Shown one piece after another: positions 19,899 to 30,050 of a stretch of 64,000 nt of DNA. Source of the DNA: Salinicoccus sp. RF5 (GTDB taxonomy: Bacteria; Bacillota; Bacilli; Staphylococcales; Salinicoccaceae). The notes beneath the pieces are model-generated. The model did not search any database and was not told the origin of the DNA. It worked only from the letters and a program-made list of their open reading frames with translations. A program made the position numbers and the translations under genes. The stretch spans positions 1,178,001 through 1,242,000 of the forward strand of contig NZ_JAJGRC010000001.1 of NCBI RefSeq assembly GCF_020786625.1. Direction: 5' to 3'. The stretch's first letter is position 1; each line of letters opens with the position of its first letter.

Positions 19899-22421
19899 CT
19901 ATTTGCCATGACAATTTTTGTATTTCTTCCCTGAACCACATGGGCAGGGATCGTTGCGGCCGACTTTCATTTCTTTCTTGACCGGCCCTTTCTTCACTTT
20001 CTCCTTGCTGTCTCCTGCGTGCATTTCACCCTTATCGATGACCTGCTCGCGCCGGATCTCCTCGTCTGACTTCACTTCAGTCTTCATCACATACTTTGCC
20101 GTATCGTCCTCGATGGATACAAGCATATCCTCAAACATCTGGAGTCCTTCATTCTGGTACTCCCGGAGCGGATTGATCTGGCCGTAGGAACGGAGGTGTA
20201 TTCCGGTCCTGAGCTGATCCATGCTATCGATGTGCTCGACCCACTTCTGGTCGATCGTCCGCAGCATCATCATGCGCTCGAACAACCTCATCTTCTCTGC
20301 ACCCAATCGCTCTTCCTTCTCAGCGAGTTCATGCTCAATCTTTTCTAAGATCAGTGGAACGATTTCTTCACTTTCCTTGCCCCTGACATCTCCAACTTCA
20401 ATGGATGCTTCAGTCAGGTACATGTCTTCCACCGTCTTGATGAACTGCTCGTAGTCCCTCAGTTCCTCATCTTCAAGTATATAATAGTTCGTCGTACGTT
20501 CGACGGAGGATTCAATCATCCCCATGAGCTGCTCGCGCACATCTTCCTTGTCGATGATCTCATTTCTTTCTTCGTAGATGATCTCCCTCTGCCGCCTCAA
20601 TACATCATCATATTCAAGCAGTTTCTTCCGGGAGTCGAAGTTGTTCCCTTCGACGCGTTTCTGTGCAGATTCGACTGCCCTGGCGATCATTTTGGAGGTC
20701 AGTTCCTCCTCTGCCATGCCCAGACGCTGCATCGTGCTCTGCATGCGTTCGGAACCGAATCGTCTCATCAGGTCATCTTCAAGTGACAAGTAGAATGTAC
20801 TGACACCCACATCCCCCTGACGTCCGGCACGGCCACGGAGCTGGTCGTCTATACGCCGGGACTCGTGACGTTCAGTACCGATGACTGCGAGCCCGCCGAC
20901 TTCTTTGACGCCTTCACCGAGTTTGATGTCCGTCCCACGTCCAGCCATGTTGGTCGCGATCGTCACAGCGCCCTTCTTCCCTGCATTCGCAATGATCTCC
21001 GCTTCCCTTTCGTGGTTCTTCGCATTAAGCACATTATGCCGGATGCCTTTCTTGCGCAGCAGTTCCGAGATGTACTCGCTTGTCTCGACGGCGACTGTAC
21101 CGATGAGCACCGGCTGGCCCTGGCGGTACCTTTCCACTACTTCATCGATGACGTGCTTGAACTTGTATTCCTTCGTCGAATAGATCTTGTCCGTACGGTC
21201 GGTTCTGGCAATCGGTTTGTTGGTTGGGATCATGGTGACCTTCATATTGTATATGTTGAGGAATTCTTCTTCCTCGGTTTTCGCCGTACCCGTCATTCCC
21301 GACAGTTTATTGAACTGCCTGAAGAAGTTCTGGAAAGTGATGGAGGCCATCGTCTTGGATTCGTTCTGGATGTCCACCCCTTCTTTCGCCTCTATCGCCT
21401 GGTGCAGGCCATCCGAGAAGCGCCGTCCCTTCATCTTACGGCCGGTGAACTGGTCGACGATGACGATCTTCTCCTCTTCCACGACATAGTCGATGTCGCG
21501 CTGCATGGAGAAGTGCGCCTTCAATGCCTGGTTGATGTGGTGCAGGAGGTTCACGTGCTTCACATCATATAGGTTCTCCACCTTAAACCATTTCTCCGCC
21601 TTTTCCATCCCCTCATCATTGAGCTGGATGTTCTTCGTCTTGACGTCATACGTGAAATCCTCATCTTCCTTGAGCATTTTAACGAATGCATTCGCCTGGA
21701 TGTACTGTGTATTGGACTGGTCCGCCTTGCCCGAAATGATGAGCGGTGTACGCGCTTCGTCTATGAGGATCGAGTCGACCTCATCGATGATGGCATAGTT
21801 CAGTCCCCTGAGCACCCGGTCCTTCTTATATGTGACCATGTTGTCCCTCAAATAGTCGAAGCCGAGTTCGTTGTTCGTGGTATAGGTGATATCAGCAGCA
21901 AATGCCTCACGCTTCTCCTCGCTGTTCTTCGCATTGAGGTTCAGTCCTACGCTGAGGCCGAGGAAATTATACAGGACCGACATCTCTTCCATCTGCGTGG
22001 CAGAAAGGTATTCGTTGACTGTGATGACATGGACACCCTTTCCGGTCAGGGCATTCAGATAGACTGGCATCGTTGCAGTGAGGGTCTTACCTTCACCCGT
22101 CTTCATCTCGGCGATGTCCCCTTTGTGGAGGGTCACCCCGCCCATGATCTGAACAGGATATGGTTCCAGCCCCAGTGTGCGCTTTGAGGCTTCCCGCACC
22201 GTCGCAAAGGCTTCAGGGAGGATGTCATCCAACATCTTCTCCTGCTGCTTCTCATCTTTGGCCCCGCCAAGCTTTTCCTTGAATTCATCCGTCTTCGCCC
22301 TGAGCTGCTCATCGCTCAACTTGGCGAAATCCTCTTTATATTCCTCTACTTTATCAGCAACTTTACGAAGTGATTTCAGCTCCCGTTTATTGCCGTCGTA
22401 GATCTTATCCAAAATACCCAT
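19899..22421 (-). CDS. secA: preprotein translocase ATPase SecA
   Basis: 840 residues with the SecA motor: Walker A MKTGEGKT near residue 105, [11 protein letters not shown], helicase motif NMAGRGTDI, and the C-terminal zinc SEC-C motif [15 protein letters not shown]. SecA drives proteins through SecYEG. The single secA copy seen here has canonical length, so it is the housekeeping SecA1 type. GGGGGAGAG site ahead of the ATG. Confidence 0.98.
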   Translation of the reverse strand: MGILDKIYDGNKRELKSLRKVADKVEEYKEDFAKLSDEQLRAKTDEFKEKLGGAKDEKQQEKMLDDILPEAFATVREASKRTLGLEPYPVQIMGGVTLHKGDIAEMKTGEGKTLTATMPVYLNALTGKGVHVITVNEYLSATQMEEMSVLYNFLGLSVGLNLNAKNSEEKREAFAADITYTTNNELGFDYLRDNMVTYKKDRVLRGLNYAIIDEVDSILIDEARTPLIISGKADQSNTQYIQANAFVKMLKEDEDFTYDVKTKNIQLNDEGMEKAEKWFKVENLYDVKHVNLLHHINQALKAHFSMQRDIDYVVEEEKIVIVDQFTGRKMKGRRFSDGLHQAIEAKEGVDIQNESKTMASITFQNFFRQFNKLSGMTGTAKTEEEEFLNIYNMKVTMIPTNKPIARTDRTDKIYSTKEYKFKHVIDEVVERYRQGQPVLIGTVAVETSEYISELLRKKGIRHNVLNAKNHEREAEIIANAGKKGAVTIATNMAGRGTDIKLGEGVKEVGGLAVIGTERHESRRIDDQLRGRAGRQGDVGVSTFYLSLEDDLMRRFGSERMQSTMQRLGMAEEELTSKMIARAVESAQKRVEGNNFDSRKKLLEYDDVLRRQREIIYEERNEIIDKEDVREQLMGMIESSVERTTNYYILEDEELRDYEQFIKTVEDMYLTEASIEVGDVRGKESEEIVPLILEKIEHELAEKEERLGAEKMRLFERMMMLRTIDQKWVEHIDSMDQLRTGIHLRSYGQINPLREYQNEGLQMFEDMLVSIEDDTAKYVMKTEVKSDEEIRREQVIDKGEMHAGDSKEKVKKGPVKKEMKVGRNDPCPCGSGKKYKNCHGK

Positions 22422-22508
22422 GGATTTCTCTCCCCCGCTCTATCTCACTGTTAATTCATTTCATAATAATATCATTAAATGGGGTAAAAATAAAATGAAC
22501 ACAATCAG

Positions 22509-22544
22509 AAGGAGTCCCTGATTGCATGCAATCAGGGACTCCTT
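22509..22544 (-). terminator. 36-base perfect palindrome after hpf
   Basis: Positions 22509-22526 are the exact reverse complement of 22527-22544, with no fixed loop. It likely acts as terminator of hpf, although the minus-strand tail (TCTGATTGTG) is poor in T. Confidence 0.6.
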
Positions 22545-22567
22545 GTAATTATGGATGAAACGCGTCA

Positions 22568-23137
22568 TCAGACGCCTTCATTCGTTTCGATCAGGCCATA
22601 CTTGCCGTCGTTGCGTCTGTAGACGATGCTTGTACCTTCCGTTTCCCTATCATTGAAGATGAAGAAGTCATGGCCAAGCATATTCATCTGCAGTACCGCC
22701 TCTTCAGAGTCCATCGGCTTCAGCTGGAATTGCTTGGAGCGCACGATATCGATGCCTTCATCGCTCTCCTCTTCCTGTGTACCATTCGCGCCCGCTTCCA
22801 GTGCTGCAAAGAATTCCTGTTCCGGATTCTTTTCCCTGAATTTGCGGTTGATCTTCGTCTTATGCTTTCTGATCTGCCTTTCCAGCTTATCTATTATAAG
22901 GTCGACAGCTGCATATAGATCATCATGTCTTTCCTCTGCGCGTAGTGTCAGGTCTTTCATGGGGATGGTGATTTCAACTTTGCCCTTCTTGTTGCCGTAT
23001 GTCTTGATGTTGACATGGGCGTGTGTATTTGGAGCATTTGTGAAGTAACGTTCCAGCTTGCCCACTTTCTCCTCTATGTGGCTTCTGATTGCATCTGTCA
23101 CTTCGATATTTTCTCCACGAATTTCACATCTGATCAT
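22568..23137 (-). CDS. hpf: long-form ribosome hibernation promoting factor
   Basis: Start 23137 ([14 protein letters not shown]) follows AAGGAGGG. 189 residues: the S30AE/YfiA domain (1-100) that fills the mRNA-tRNA channel of the small subunit, a linker, and the C-terminal dimer domain (about 130-189, [18 protein letters not shown]) that joins two ribosomes into 100S particles. The long form is the Firmicute type. It has its own promoter. Confidence 0.96.
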   Translation of the reverse strand: MIRCEIRGENIEVTDAIRSHIEEKVGKLERYFTNAPNTHAHVNIKTYGNKKGKVEITIPMKDLTLRAEERHDDLYAAVDLIIDKLERQIRKHKTKINRKFREKNPEQEFFAALEAGANGTQEEESDEGIDIVRSKQFQLKPMDSEEAVLQMNMLGHDFFIFNDRETEGTSIVYRRNDGKYGLIETNEGV

Positions 23138-23177
23138 GGTGAAACCCCTCCTTAAGTACGTTATTCTTCCTACTTTC

Positions 23178-23206
23178 ATTATACCAAACTGTTCAGGCTT
23201 TTGAAA
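23178..23206 (-). promoter_or_regulatory. promoter of hpf
   Basis: Minus strand TTTCAA (23206-23201), 17 bases, TATAAT (23183-23178), inside the end of comFC. Confidence 0.55.
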
Positions 23207-23861
23207 ACGTTAACACATCGATGGTGCCGGGGGAAAAGGTGTATAGTTTCTCCATTGCCTGATGCACCGTCATCCCTGTCGTGTAGATGTCATCGACCAG
23301 GAGGATGCGTTTACCTTCAAGATCTTCATGGCGGCAGGTCAGAAGGAATGGATTCTCCCTACGGGCCCTCTCTGCCTTTCCAAGCCCGGACTGGCGGCTC
23401 CTGGTTTCCGTTTCGAGAAAAGGGCTGTAAGCCACTCCTTTTGCCTCCAGCACCATGGCCGTCTGGTCATAGCCGCGCTCTTCCATCCTGGCCTTCGAGA
23501 TGGGTATTGGTATGATTACATCATATTCCCTGAAACGGCTGTCGAGAAACATCGCAACCACTTCGGCGAGTGCACAATCACCTGTGAACTTATAGCGGTG
23601 GAAAAGCATTTTTACTGCCCCGTGATAATCGAGCAGACAGGTGATGCTCTCAGGTGGACGGAAGCGGCTGGACAGGAAATGGCAGTCCAGGCACGCCGTT
23701 TCATCGGTCTTCATCAGCCTGTGGCAGAATCCGCAGCGCTTCCCGGCACGCCATCGGGAAAGTGCATTCCGGCATCCATCGCACAGGGGAGCCCTTTTCT
23801 TGAACAGATTGACGATATCCACTTCTTCCCTCATTGCTTCATGACAGTAGTAGCAGATCAT
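23193..23861 (-). CDS. comFC: competence protein ComFC (phosphoribosyltransferase-like)
   Basis: The ATG at 23861 overlaps the comFA stop as ATGA, so the frame begins [10 protein letters not shown] and is 222 residues. Two CxxC pairs and further Cys in the first 55 residues suggest a zinc site; the PRPP-binding motif [13 protein letters not shown] lies near residue 185. ComFC helps pull single-stranded DNA into the cell during transformation, with ComFA. In many non-competent isolates the genes are kept, so activity cannot be told from sequence. Confidence 0.93.
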   Translation of the reverse strand: MICYYCHEAMREEVDIVNLFKKRAPLCDGCRNALSRWRAGKRCGFCHRLMKTDETACLDCHFLSSRFRPPESITCLLDYHGAVKMLFHRYKFTGDCALAEVVAMFLDSRFREYDVIIPIPISKARMEERGYDQTAMVLEAKGVAYSPFLETETRSRQSGLGKAERARRENPFLLTCRHEDLEGKRILLVDDIYTTGMTVHQAMEKLYTFSPGTIDVLTFSKA

Positions 23862-25111
23862 CCTTCCACCCGCCTGCGGTTGAAGCCGTGGATGGTACGC
23901 AGGGTCTTTCTGATGCCACTGCTCTGATGGTGGGCGATGAACCAGATTCGGCCGACCGGATCCGTCGTCTTCCTTCCTACACGGCCGCACATCTGTATGA
24001 GGCTTTCTGAATTGAACCTTTCCGCATGGATGATTATGGCATCGAGCCGGTCGAATGTGACCCCCCGCTCAAGAATCGTCGTCGTCAGCATCACTTCAAT
24101 CTCCCCTTTCCGCATCCGCTCCACTTTCCCGCTCCGTTCGGGGTCACCGCTGTGCACCGAGGCGGAGGCTGGAAAATTGACACTGATCAGGTCGAAGAGC
24201 GCTTCCATCATGTCGATTTCTGGCAGGAATATGAGCACCCGCCTTTCTTCTGCAATTATGGCATCGATCAGCATCATCAATTTTCGGGGAAGGCGTCCAT
24301 GGCCAAGGTCCCGGGCGACGTTATGCCAGACCAGCTTCGGTACTGCCAGATCGTGGCCGTGGTACCTTCTCGGCAGTGTGATGACATTATCCCTGCCCAC
24401 CTCCCTGATCAGTTGCCGGGAAGGCGTCGCCGTCATGAATATGAAGGAGGCACGGGGCGCCGCTGCACGACGGACCACCTGCATGAGCAGCGGATCCTGG
24501 GGCAGCGGGAAGGCATCAGTTTCATCGACGATGATCAGATCGAAGTGCCCGATGAAGTTGTATAGCTGATGGATGGTGCATACGGTGAAGTGATGGTTGT
24601 ATATCTGCTTGACCCCGTCATGCATGAGGTCGATATCACTTCCCTTGAATGCCGCACAGAGGCGCATATGCACTTCCTTCACCACATCTATCCTAGGGGA
24701 AGTGAAGGCCACATTCAGCCCGTTCATCCGTGCCCATTGGATACTTTCAAAGGTCATCTCCGTCTTGCCGGCCCCAGTCACTGCATGGACCAGCAGGGAG
24801 CCGCCCGTCTTCACCGTTTCAAGGATCCTTTCCGAAGCACGGGTCTGTTGGCTGCTGAGGGTGAAGGAGAGTCCATATGGACTCTCTTCCGCCATCCTTT
24901 CAGTGTCACGGCATCTAAGAGGGGTGATGCTGTCCGAGCGGCCCAGATTGACGCATTTCATGCAGTAGATTACCATCGACTCATGAAAATCCGCATAGTA
25001 GGTGTAGAAATAACGCCTGTCCCTGTTTCCGCAACGGTGGCATAGCGGCGGTTCGGCCTCTACACCTGCAGGTTTGTAGGTGATGTTGCCTGTATGGTCG
25101 AGTATCATCAA
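23858..25111 (-). CDS. comFA: competence DNA-uptake helicase ComFA
   Basis: 417 residues: zinc-binding Cys24, Cys27, Cys50 and Cys53, Walker A GAGKT (113-117), DETD box (196-199), TATPS motif and QMCGRVGR motif VI. ComFA is a cytosolic DEAD-type ATPase that drives incoming single-stranded DNA. AAGGAG site. No clear ComK-type AT box was found ahead, so control may differ from Bacillus. Confidence 0.95.
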   Translation of the reverse strand: MMILDHTGNITYKPAGVEAEPPLCHRCGNRDRRYFYTYYADFHESMVIYCMKCVNLGRSDSITPLRCRDTERMAEESPYGLSFTLSSQQTRASERILETVKTGGSLLVHAVTGAGKTEMTFESIQWARMNGLNVAFTSPRIDVVKEVHMRLCAAFKGSDIDLMHDGVKQIYNHHFTVCTIHQLYNFIGHFDLIIVDETDAFPLPQDPLLMQVVRRAAAPRASFIFMTATPSRQLIREVGRDNVITLPRRYHGHDLAVPKLVWHNVARDLGHGRLPRKLMMLIDAIIAEERRVLIFLPEIDMMEALFDLISVNFPASASVHSGDPERSGKVERMRKGEIEVMLTTTILERGVTFDRLDAIIIHAERFNSESLIQMCGRVGRKTTDPVGRIWFIAHHQSSGIRKTLRTIHGFNRRRVEG

Positions 25112-25133
25112 TCGGCTCCTTTATTTTGGAATG

Positions 25134-25163
25134 AAAAAGGACGCAGCAAAGAATGCTGCGTCC
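25134..25163 (-). terminator. terminator of first degV gene
   Basis: Minus strand GGACGCAGCA, five-base loop, TGCTGCGTCC, then TTTTTC. Confidence 0.9.
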
Positions 25164-25175
25164 CTGATCTATAGT

Positions 25176-26048
25176 TCAGTAGTCTGTATCGATTTCATAG
25201 GTCGTATAACCGAGCCCGAGCGCACCCTCACCAAGATGCGCTGCAATCACCGGCCCAAAGTAGCTCAACCTGAATGTTATATCCGGATAGTCGGCCTGCA
25301 GACTTTCCATCCATTTTCTGCCCTCTTCTTCTGCATTGCTGTGGATGACGACCGCTGTGACCGGTTTGCCCTTATGGCGCTCCATCTCCTTGGCGAAAAC
25401 TTCCTCCACACGGGTCAATGCCTTCTTCTTCGTCCGTATCTTTTCGAAAGGTACGATCCTGCCCTCTTCGAATGCAAGTATTGGCTTGACTTTAAGCAGA
25501 CTGCCGACCAGCGCCTGTGCATTCGTCAGCCGTCCGCCCTTCTGAAGGTTCGAGAGGGTGTCGACGACGAAATACGCATTCGTATGCTTCTGGCGCTTCA
25601 TTTCCTCCAGCCGCTCAAGCAGCGTGTCCAGGGGAAGGCTGCCTTTGTTCTGCGCAGCATAGAGTGCCATGAATCCCTGGACATAGCAGGCGACCTCCGA
25701 ATCGACTGCATGGACTTCGATTCCTTCAACACTCTGGCCCGCAGCCATCGCATTCTGGTAAGTGCCGCTGAGTGCACCCGAAAGATGGACGCTGATCACA
25801 TCCGTGAATCCTTCGCTCCTCAAAGACTCCAGGAGGAGGATATAGTCACCGATTGACGGCTGGCTCGTTGTCGGCAGCTCATCCATCTGACGCATCTGTC
25901 CGAAGAATTCTTCATTGGTGATGTCTTCATCCTCCCTGTACACCTGGTCACCTATGAGGACATTGAGCGGGATGGTGCGGATATCGTATTTTTCTTTCAG
26001 CCCTTTGGGCAGGTAGGATGTTGAATCCACTACTACCGCTATCTTCAT
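25176..26048 (-). CDS. DegV family fatty-acid binding protein (FakB1-like)
   Basis: Start 26048 (MKIAVVVDSTSYLP) with TGGAGGAAC ahead. 290 residues, DegV fold with VVDSTS near the start, TTSQPS (residues about 62-67) and the HLSGALSGTY loop that hold the fatty-acid carboxylate. FakB proteins carry fatty acids to the FakA kinase for phosphorylation. The gene next to comFA in Staphylococcus aureus is fakB1, so that role is likely, but the specific fatty acid is inferred. Confidence 0.88.
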   Translation of the reverse strand: MKIAVVVDSTSYLPKGLKEKYDIRTIPLNVLIGDQVYREDEDITNEEFFGQMRQMDELPTTSQPSIGDYILLLESLRSEGFTDVISVHLSGALSGTYQNAMAAGQSVEGIEVHAVDSEVACYVQGFMALYAAQNKGSLPLDTLLERLEEMKRQKHTNAYFVVDTLSNLQKGGRLTNAQALVGSLLKVKPILAFEEGRIVPFEKIRTKKKALTRVEEVFAKEMERHKGKPVTAVVIHSNAEEEGRKWMESLQADYPDITFRLSYFGPVIAAHLGEGALGLGYTTYEIDTDY

Positions 26049-26066
26049 TCTCGTTCCTCCAATTTG

Positions 26067-26096
26067 CATTCACACTTCAATTTTCCATTCACACTT
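26067..26096. repeat. 11-base direct repeat ahead of degV
   Basis: CATTCACACTT occurs at 26067-26077 and 26086-26096, spaced 19 bases start to start, between the divergent degV and YvyE genes. A regulator site is possible. Confidence 0.5.
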
Positions 26097-26164
26097 GATA
26101 TACAGTTTACTACATTCCTAAGGAATCCGTCCATGTGTTACTATGTTCTAGAGGTGAACATATT

Positions 26165-26797
26165 ATGGAACAGCAGTACATGAACAGGGTGGACACGACC
26201 ACCGAAACAGTCATCAACAAGTCACGCTTCATCGCGTACATCCAGCGTACCGACTCCGAGGAGGCGGCAAAATCCTTCATAAATTCAATCAAATCACAGC
26301 ATAAGGATGCCAACCACAACTGCAGTGCATACATCATCACACCAAGCGCCCTCATACAGAAGGCCGATGACGACGGGGAGCCCTCCGGCACTGCCGGCGT
26401 CCCCATACTTGAAGTGCTCAAGCGGGAAGGGCTCTATAATGTGACTGTTGTAGTCACCCGGTATTTTGGCGGCATCAAACTTGGGGCCGGCGGCCTGATA
26501 CGCGCATACTCCGGTGCTGCTTCTGATGCTGTGAATGCCGCGGGCAAGGTAGTGGAGATCGATATGACCCCCTACAGGATTACGATGGACTATACGTATA
26601 CGAACCGCTTCGAACATGAGCTCGAAGCATCCGGCATCGCCATCAGCGAGACGGCCTACACGGACAAGGTCACCTACCTGGTGCATGTGGAGGAAGATGA
26701 CCGCCAATCATTCATCTCCCGGGTCCAGGAAATTACAAAGGATACGGCTGCCCTGGAGGAACTGGATATGATCCAGGCTGAGAGCCCCGTGGAATAA
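26165..26797 (+). CDS. yvyE: YigZ/IMPACT family protein (YvyE-like)
   Basis: Start 26165 (MEQQYMNRVDTTTE) has GAGGTG ahead. 210 residues: the N-terminal UPF0029/Impact domain with SRFIAYIQRT and DDGEPSGTAGVPIL, then a smaller C-terminal DUF1949 ferredoxin-like domain from about residue 130. Eukaryotic IMPACT proteins bind Gcn1; the bacterial role is unknown. Sits between degV and tagO, as in Bacillus and staphylococci. Its stop touches the tagO stop with no base between. Confidence 0.88.
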   Translation: MEQQYMNRVDTTTETVINKSRFIAYIQRTDSEEAAKSFINSIKSQHKDANHNCSAYIITPSALIQKADDDGEPSGTAGVPILEVLKREGLYNVTVVVTRYFGGIKLGAGGLIRAYSGAASDAVNAAGKVVEIDMTPYRITMDYTYTNRFEHELEASGIAISETAYTDKVTYLVHVEEDDRQSFISRVQEITKDTAALEELDMIQAESPVE

Positions 26798-27850
26798 TCA
26801 GGGGATCATGCGGTGGAAAATCCTTCTGGCAAAGTCCAAAACGGGTTTTTTATCGCTGTCGATGAGATTCGTCGCCTCAACGATGATCTCTGTTGTAAGG
26901 ATGAGCAGAAGAATGATGATGACCGACCCTGGAATGGTCGACAGGTACAGGATGATGCTGGCCCCTGAGTACAGAAGGGCTATGAAATAGATCAGCACCA
27001 CGCTCTCAGCGTGTGTATATCCCATATTCTGCAATCTGTGGTGGAGATGGCTGCGGTCGGCCTTAACCAGTGAGACATTGCTCCGGTAGCGCCTCAATGC
27101 TGCGAAGAACATGTCTATGAAAGGCACCGCGAGAATGATAATCGGGAAAAACAGTGAAATCAGTGTAATGTTCTTGAAACCCATAAGCGACACGACACTG
27201 ATGATGAAGCCGAGCAGCATCGCCCCGTTGTCGCCGAGGAATATTTTGGCCGGGTGAAAATTGTACACGAGAAAGCCCAGGCACGCGCCGATGAGGATGA
27301 CGCATATCATCATGACGAATATATTGCCCTGTAGGATGGTGATGAAGCCGATGCTGGTCAACGCAATGATGGAGACCCCTGTGGCAAGACCGTCCAGGCC
27401 GTCGACAAGGTTGATGGCATTGATGATCCCCACCATCCAGAGTATTGTGATTGGAATGGCCAATATGCCGAATTCGATTTCAACACCGAACGGTGTGATG
27501 CGGTCGATGAGGATGCCATATGATACCGGGACCAGGCTCGCCGCTATCTGCCCGATGAGCTTGAGTCCCGGTTTCAGATCATACTTGTCATCTATTATCC
27601 CCACAATGACGATGACGACCCCCCCGAGGATGATCGCCTTGTATTCCGCCTCGATGGGACGGGAGATGAGCACACCGATCGCAAAGGAGATCAGAATGGC
27701 CACACCTCCGAGGTATGGTATAGGTTTTAAATGGACTTTTCTGCTGTTTGGGTAGTCTACAAAGCCGAACTTGCGGCTCCCCCAAATGAAAATCGGCATC
27801 AGAATCAATGAAATCAAGAATGACACCGTCAATAGAAATAGAGTATACAT
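26798..27850 (-). CDS. tagO: undecaprenyl-phosphate GlcNAc-1-phosphate transferase TagO
   Basis: 350 residues with about ten membrane segments. Family Asp motifs are present: IIDDKYDL, NLVDGLDGLA and the terminal SHLHHRLQ His cluster. TagO moves GlcNAc-1-phosphate from UDP-GlcNAc to undecaprenyl phosphate, the first step of wall teichoic acid synthesis at the inner membrane face. An LCP-family protein, which attaches such polymers to peptidoglycan, is coded divergently next to it. Confidence 0.95.
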   Translation of the reverse strand: MYTLFLLTVSFLISLILMPIFIWGSRKFGFVDYPNSRKVHLKPIPYLGGVAILISFAIGVLISRPIEAEYKAIILGGVVIVIVGIIDDKYDLKPGLKLIGQIAASLVPVSYGILIDRITPFGVEIEFGILAIPITILWMVGIINAINLVDGLDGLATGVSIIALTSIGFITILQGNIFVMMICVILIGACLGFLVYNFHPAKIFLGDNGAMLLGFIISVVSLMGFKNITLISLFFPIIILAVPFIDMFFAALRRYRSNVSLVKADRSHLHHRLQNMGYTHAESVVLIYFIALLYSGASIILYLSTIPGSVIIILLLILTTEIIVEATNLIDSDKKPVLDFARRIFHRMIP

Positions 27851-27960
27851 ATCATCACCGTCTTAAATATTTCCAATTCACTATATCACATTCCACTTTA
27901 TTTATGGAACGCGCACCTGTTTTTGCACAATTATATTTTCCAATACCGTGGGTTTCGTTG

Positions 27961-27966
27961 TATAAT
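27961..27966 (+). promoter_or_regulatory. -10 of the LCP-GGDEF operon
   Basis: TATAAT lies 29 bases ahead of the LCP ATG; the -35 (TTCCAA, 17-base spacer) is weak. Confidence 0.45.
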
Positions 27967-27994
27967 TATGTCACTATGCAAAAGGAGATTTATA

Positions 27995-28951
27995 ATGAAA
28001 AGAACAGAAAAAAAACGGATGCATCCCGCAATCAAAGTATTGCTTGCCCTCATCCTGATATCAGTCATTGTTTTTGCGGGGCTTATCGCCTATGTCTACT
28101 TCCAGCTTAAAGGCACTGCCAATCAGGTTTTCGATAACGATTTTTCCAACTCCACTTCGGAACTCAGGGAAACGGACGTCAGCTTCCGGAACGGAGATCC
28201 CGTCTCTGTCGTGCTGTTCGGTACGGATGATGACCAGGCACGCAATGAAAGCGGCATGGGTCAGCGTTCCGACACGATTATGGTCGTCACCCTGAACCCC
28301 AATACGGACGAAGGGAAAATAGTCAGCATCCCCCGGGATACGCGTGCAGAGATTGCAGATCGGGGCACAGTCGAGAAGATAAATCATGCCTACGCATACG
28401 GTGGGCCTGAATTGGCGAAGCGTACAGTGGAGAATTTCATGGATCTGCCTGTGGACCATTTCGTATCGATAAATATGGACGGCTTCACTACAATCATCGA
28501 TGAAATCGGCGGTGTCAGCATAACAAGCCAGGATACTTTCCAGCAGTCGGGCTACCAGTTCACAGCAGGTGAGACCTACGAAATGGATGGAGATATGGCC
28601 CTCGCCTTCTCAAGAAGCAGAAAATCGGAGGGTGCAGGCGGCGACTCCGGCCGGCAGCACAGGCAGCAGCAGGTGGTTCAGGGCATTGCCCAGGAGATCA
28701 TGAGTCTCCAGACGCTCACCAACTTCAACTCTGTATTGAATGTATTGAGCGATAATGTAAAAACCGATATTCCATTTGGTGAGCTTAACGCCCTCCGTTC
28801 GGACTACCAGGAGGGTGCACAGAACATGGACCGCCTTACACTGGAAGGTACGGACCAGAGACTGGATGATGGTCTATGGTATTTCCTTCCGAATGACGAA
28901 TCGTACAATGAATTAAGAAGAGAGCTGCGCGAAAACCTGGAACTGGAATAA
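27995..28951 (+). CDS. LytR-CpsA-Psr (LCP) family glycopolymer ligase
   Basis: Start 27995 behind AAGGAG. 318 residues: short cytosolic arm, one membrane segment (about 11-32), and the extracellular LCP domain with FGTDD, DTIMVVTLNP, VSIPRDTRAEI and LAFSRSRKSEG, where the Arg residues hold the lipid pyrophosphate. LCP enzymes move teichoic acid or capsule from undecaprenyl carriers to peptidoglycan. Its neighbour tagO supports a teichoic acid role. A GGDEF gene follows after 21 bases. Confidence 0.92.
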   Translation: MKRTEKKRMHPAIKVLLALILISVIVFAGLIAYVYFQLKGTANQVFDNDFSNSTSELRETDVSFRNGDPVSVVLFGTDDDQARNESGMGQRSDTIMVVTLNPNTDEGKIVSIPRDTRAEIADRGTVEKINHAYAYGGPELAKRTVENFMDLPVDHFVSINMDGFTTIIDEIGGVSITSQDTFQQSGYQFTAGETYEMDGDMALAFSRSRKSEGAGGDSGRQHRQQQVVQGIAQEIMSLQTLTNFNSVLNVLSDNVKTDIPFGELNALRSDYQEGAQNMDRLTLEGTDQRLDDGLWYFLPNDESYNELRRELRENLELE

Positions 28952-28972
28952 AAATGGAAGGGGGACAAGTAT

Positions 28973-30019
28973 ATGCTCATCGATTTCGTACTGAATGTTT
29001 CAATCACCATCACCGGCATATATCTGTTCCACCGGCTCCAGTACCTGGAAGACCGCAGATTCATTGATTCGGACATCTTTCAGGCGCTGCTGATGACCAC
29101 CCTGTCCGTACTGCTGCTGATGGTACCCATCCATATGTATGATATGGTCTTCAGCCTTTATTTCATTCCATTGCTGATCCTCGTCAAGTACAGCGTCCCC
29201 TACCTGATCATCGGTTCGGTGCTGATCGTCTTCATGTTCCATCATATGATATTCAACTTTGACTGGCAGCTCTATCTCATATTCTTCATCCTCTATATAC
29301 TGATCATGATGATACTGCCCTTCCTGAAATTCCAGAAGTTGAAGGCGCTCACTGCAGCAAGCATCATCTTCACTTCGCTCTATGTCATCAGCATCCATTT
29401 CTTTTTCCAGGCACTCAATCCATTACAGATGATCGTCTTCGTCCTGGCGAGTACCCTCGTTATGTTCGTAGCAATGATGATGTACGAGGACATCAATGCG
29501 ATCCTCAGGCTCCTTAAACGCCATGAGGAGGAGGAATATAAGGACTTCCTCACCCAACTGGGAAATGTAAAGGCGCTGGACAACGCTGTCGTCGAGCTTC
29601 TGGAGGAGAGTGATACACTCAGCATGCTGCTCATCGACATCGATAATTTCAGTCTGATCAATGATGAACACAGCCACGCTTCAGGCGATGCGCTTATCAG
29701 ACAGATGGCGCACCTTCTGAACAACCATGCCCCGACAGGCGGCATGCTATTCAGAAGCAGTGGAGAAGAGTTTTCCATGGTCATACCAGACCTGTCATTC
29801 GATAGGACGGTCAGGCTGGCCGAAGCAATCCGCAACAGCGTCGAGCGTGCAAACTTTCATATCAACGATACGGATACGGTCCACCTGACCGTATCGATTG
29901 GTGTCGGATACCAGGTTGTCGTCCCCCATACGAAGGGAAGGCTGCTCAAGGAAGCGGATGATATGGTGCACGCGGCAAAAAAACAGGGGCAGAACCGCGT
30001 CATGTTCAATCCACTATAA
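28973..30019 (+). CDS. membrane GGDEF-domain protein (GdpS-like), signature altered
   Basis: 348 residues: six or so membrane segments (residues 1-175), then a GGDEF domain (about 190-348). The signature reads SGEEF at 263-267 (preceded by Arg-Ser) where active cyclases usually have GG(D/E)EF; the metal-binding IDIDNF (221-226) is kept. GdpS is the one widely kept GGDEF protein of staphylococci, and its biofilm role there was reported not to depend on c-di-GMP synthesis. It is likely cotranscribed with the LCP gene. GAAGGGGG site. Confidence 0.85.
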   Translation: MLIDFVLNVSITITGIYLFHRLQYLEDRRFIDSDIFQALLMTTLSVLLLMVPIHMYDMVFSLYFIPLLILVKYSVPYLIIGSVLIVFMFHHMIFNFDWQLYLIFFILYILIMMILPFLKFQKLKALTAASIIFTSLYVISIHFFFQALNPLQMIVFVLASTLVMFVAMMMYEDINAILRLLKRHEEEEYKDFLTQLGNVKALDNAVVELLEESDTLSMLLIDIDNFSLINDEHSHASGDALIRQMAHLLNNHAPTGGMLFRSSGEEFSMVIPDLSFDRTVRLAEAIRNSVERANFHINDTDTVHLTVSIGVGYQVVVPHTKGRLLKEADDMVHAAKKQGQNRVMFNPL

Positions 30020-30049
30020 AAAACCAGGATTGCATATCGCAACCCTGGT
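30018..30049 (-). terminator. terminator of brxC
   Basis: Minus strand CCAGGGTTGC, five-base loop, GCAATCCTGG (one G-T pair), then TTTTTTAT. Confidence 0.75.
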
Positions 30050-30050
30050 G

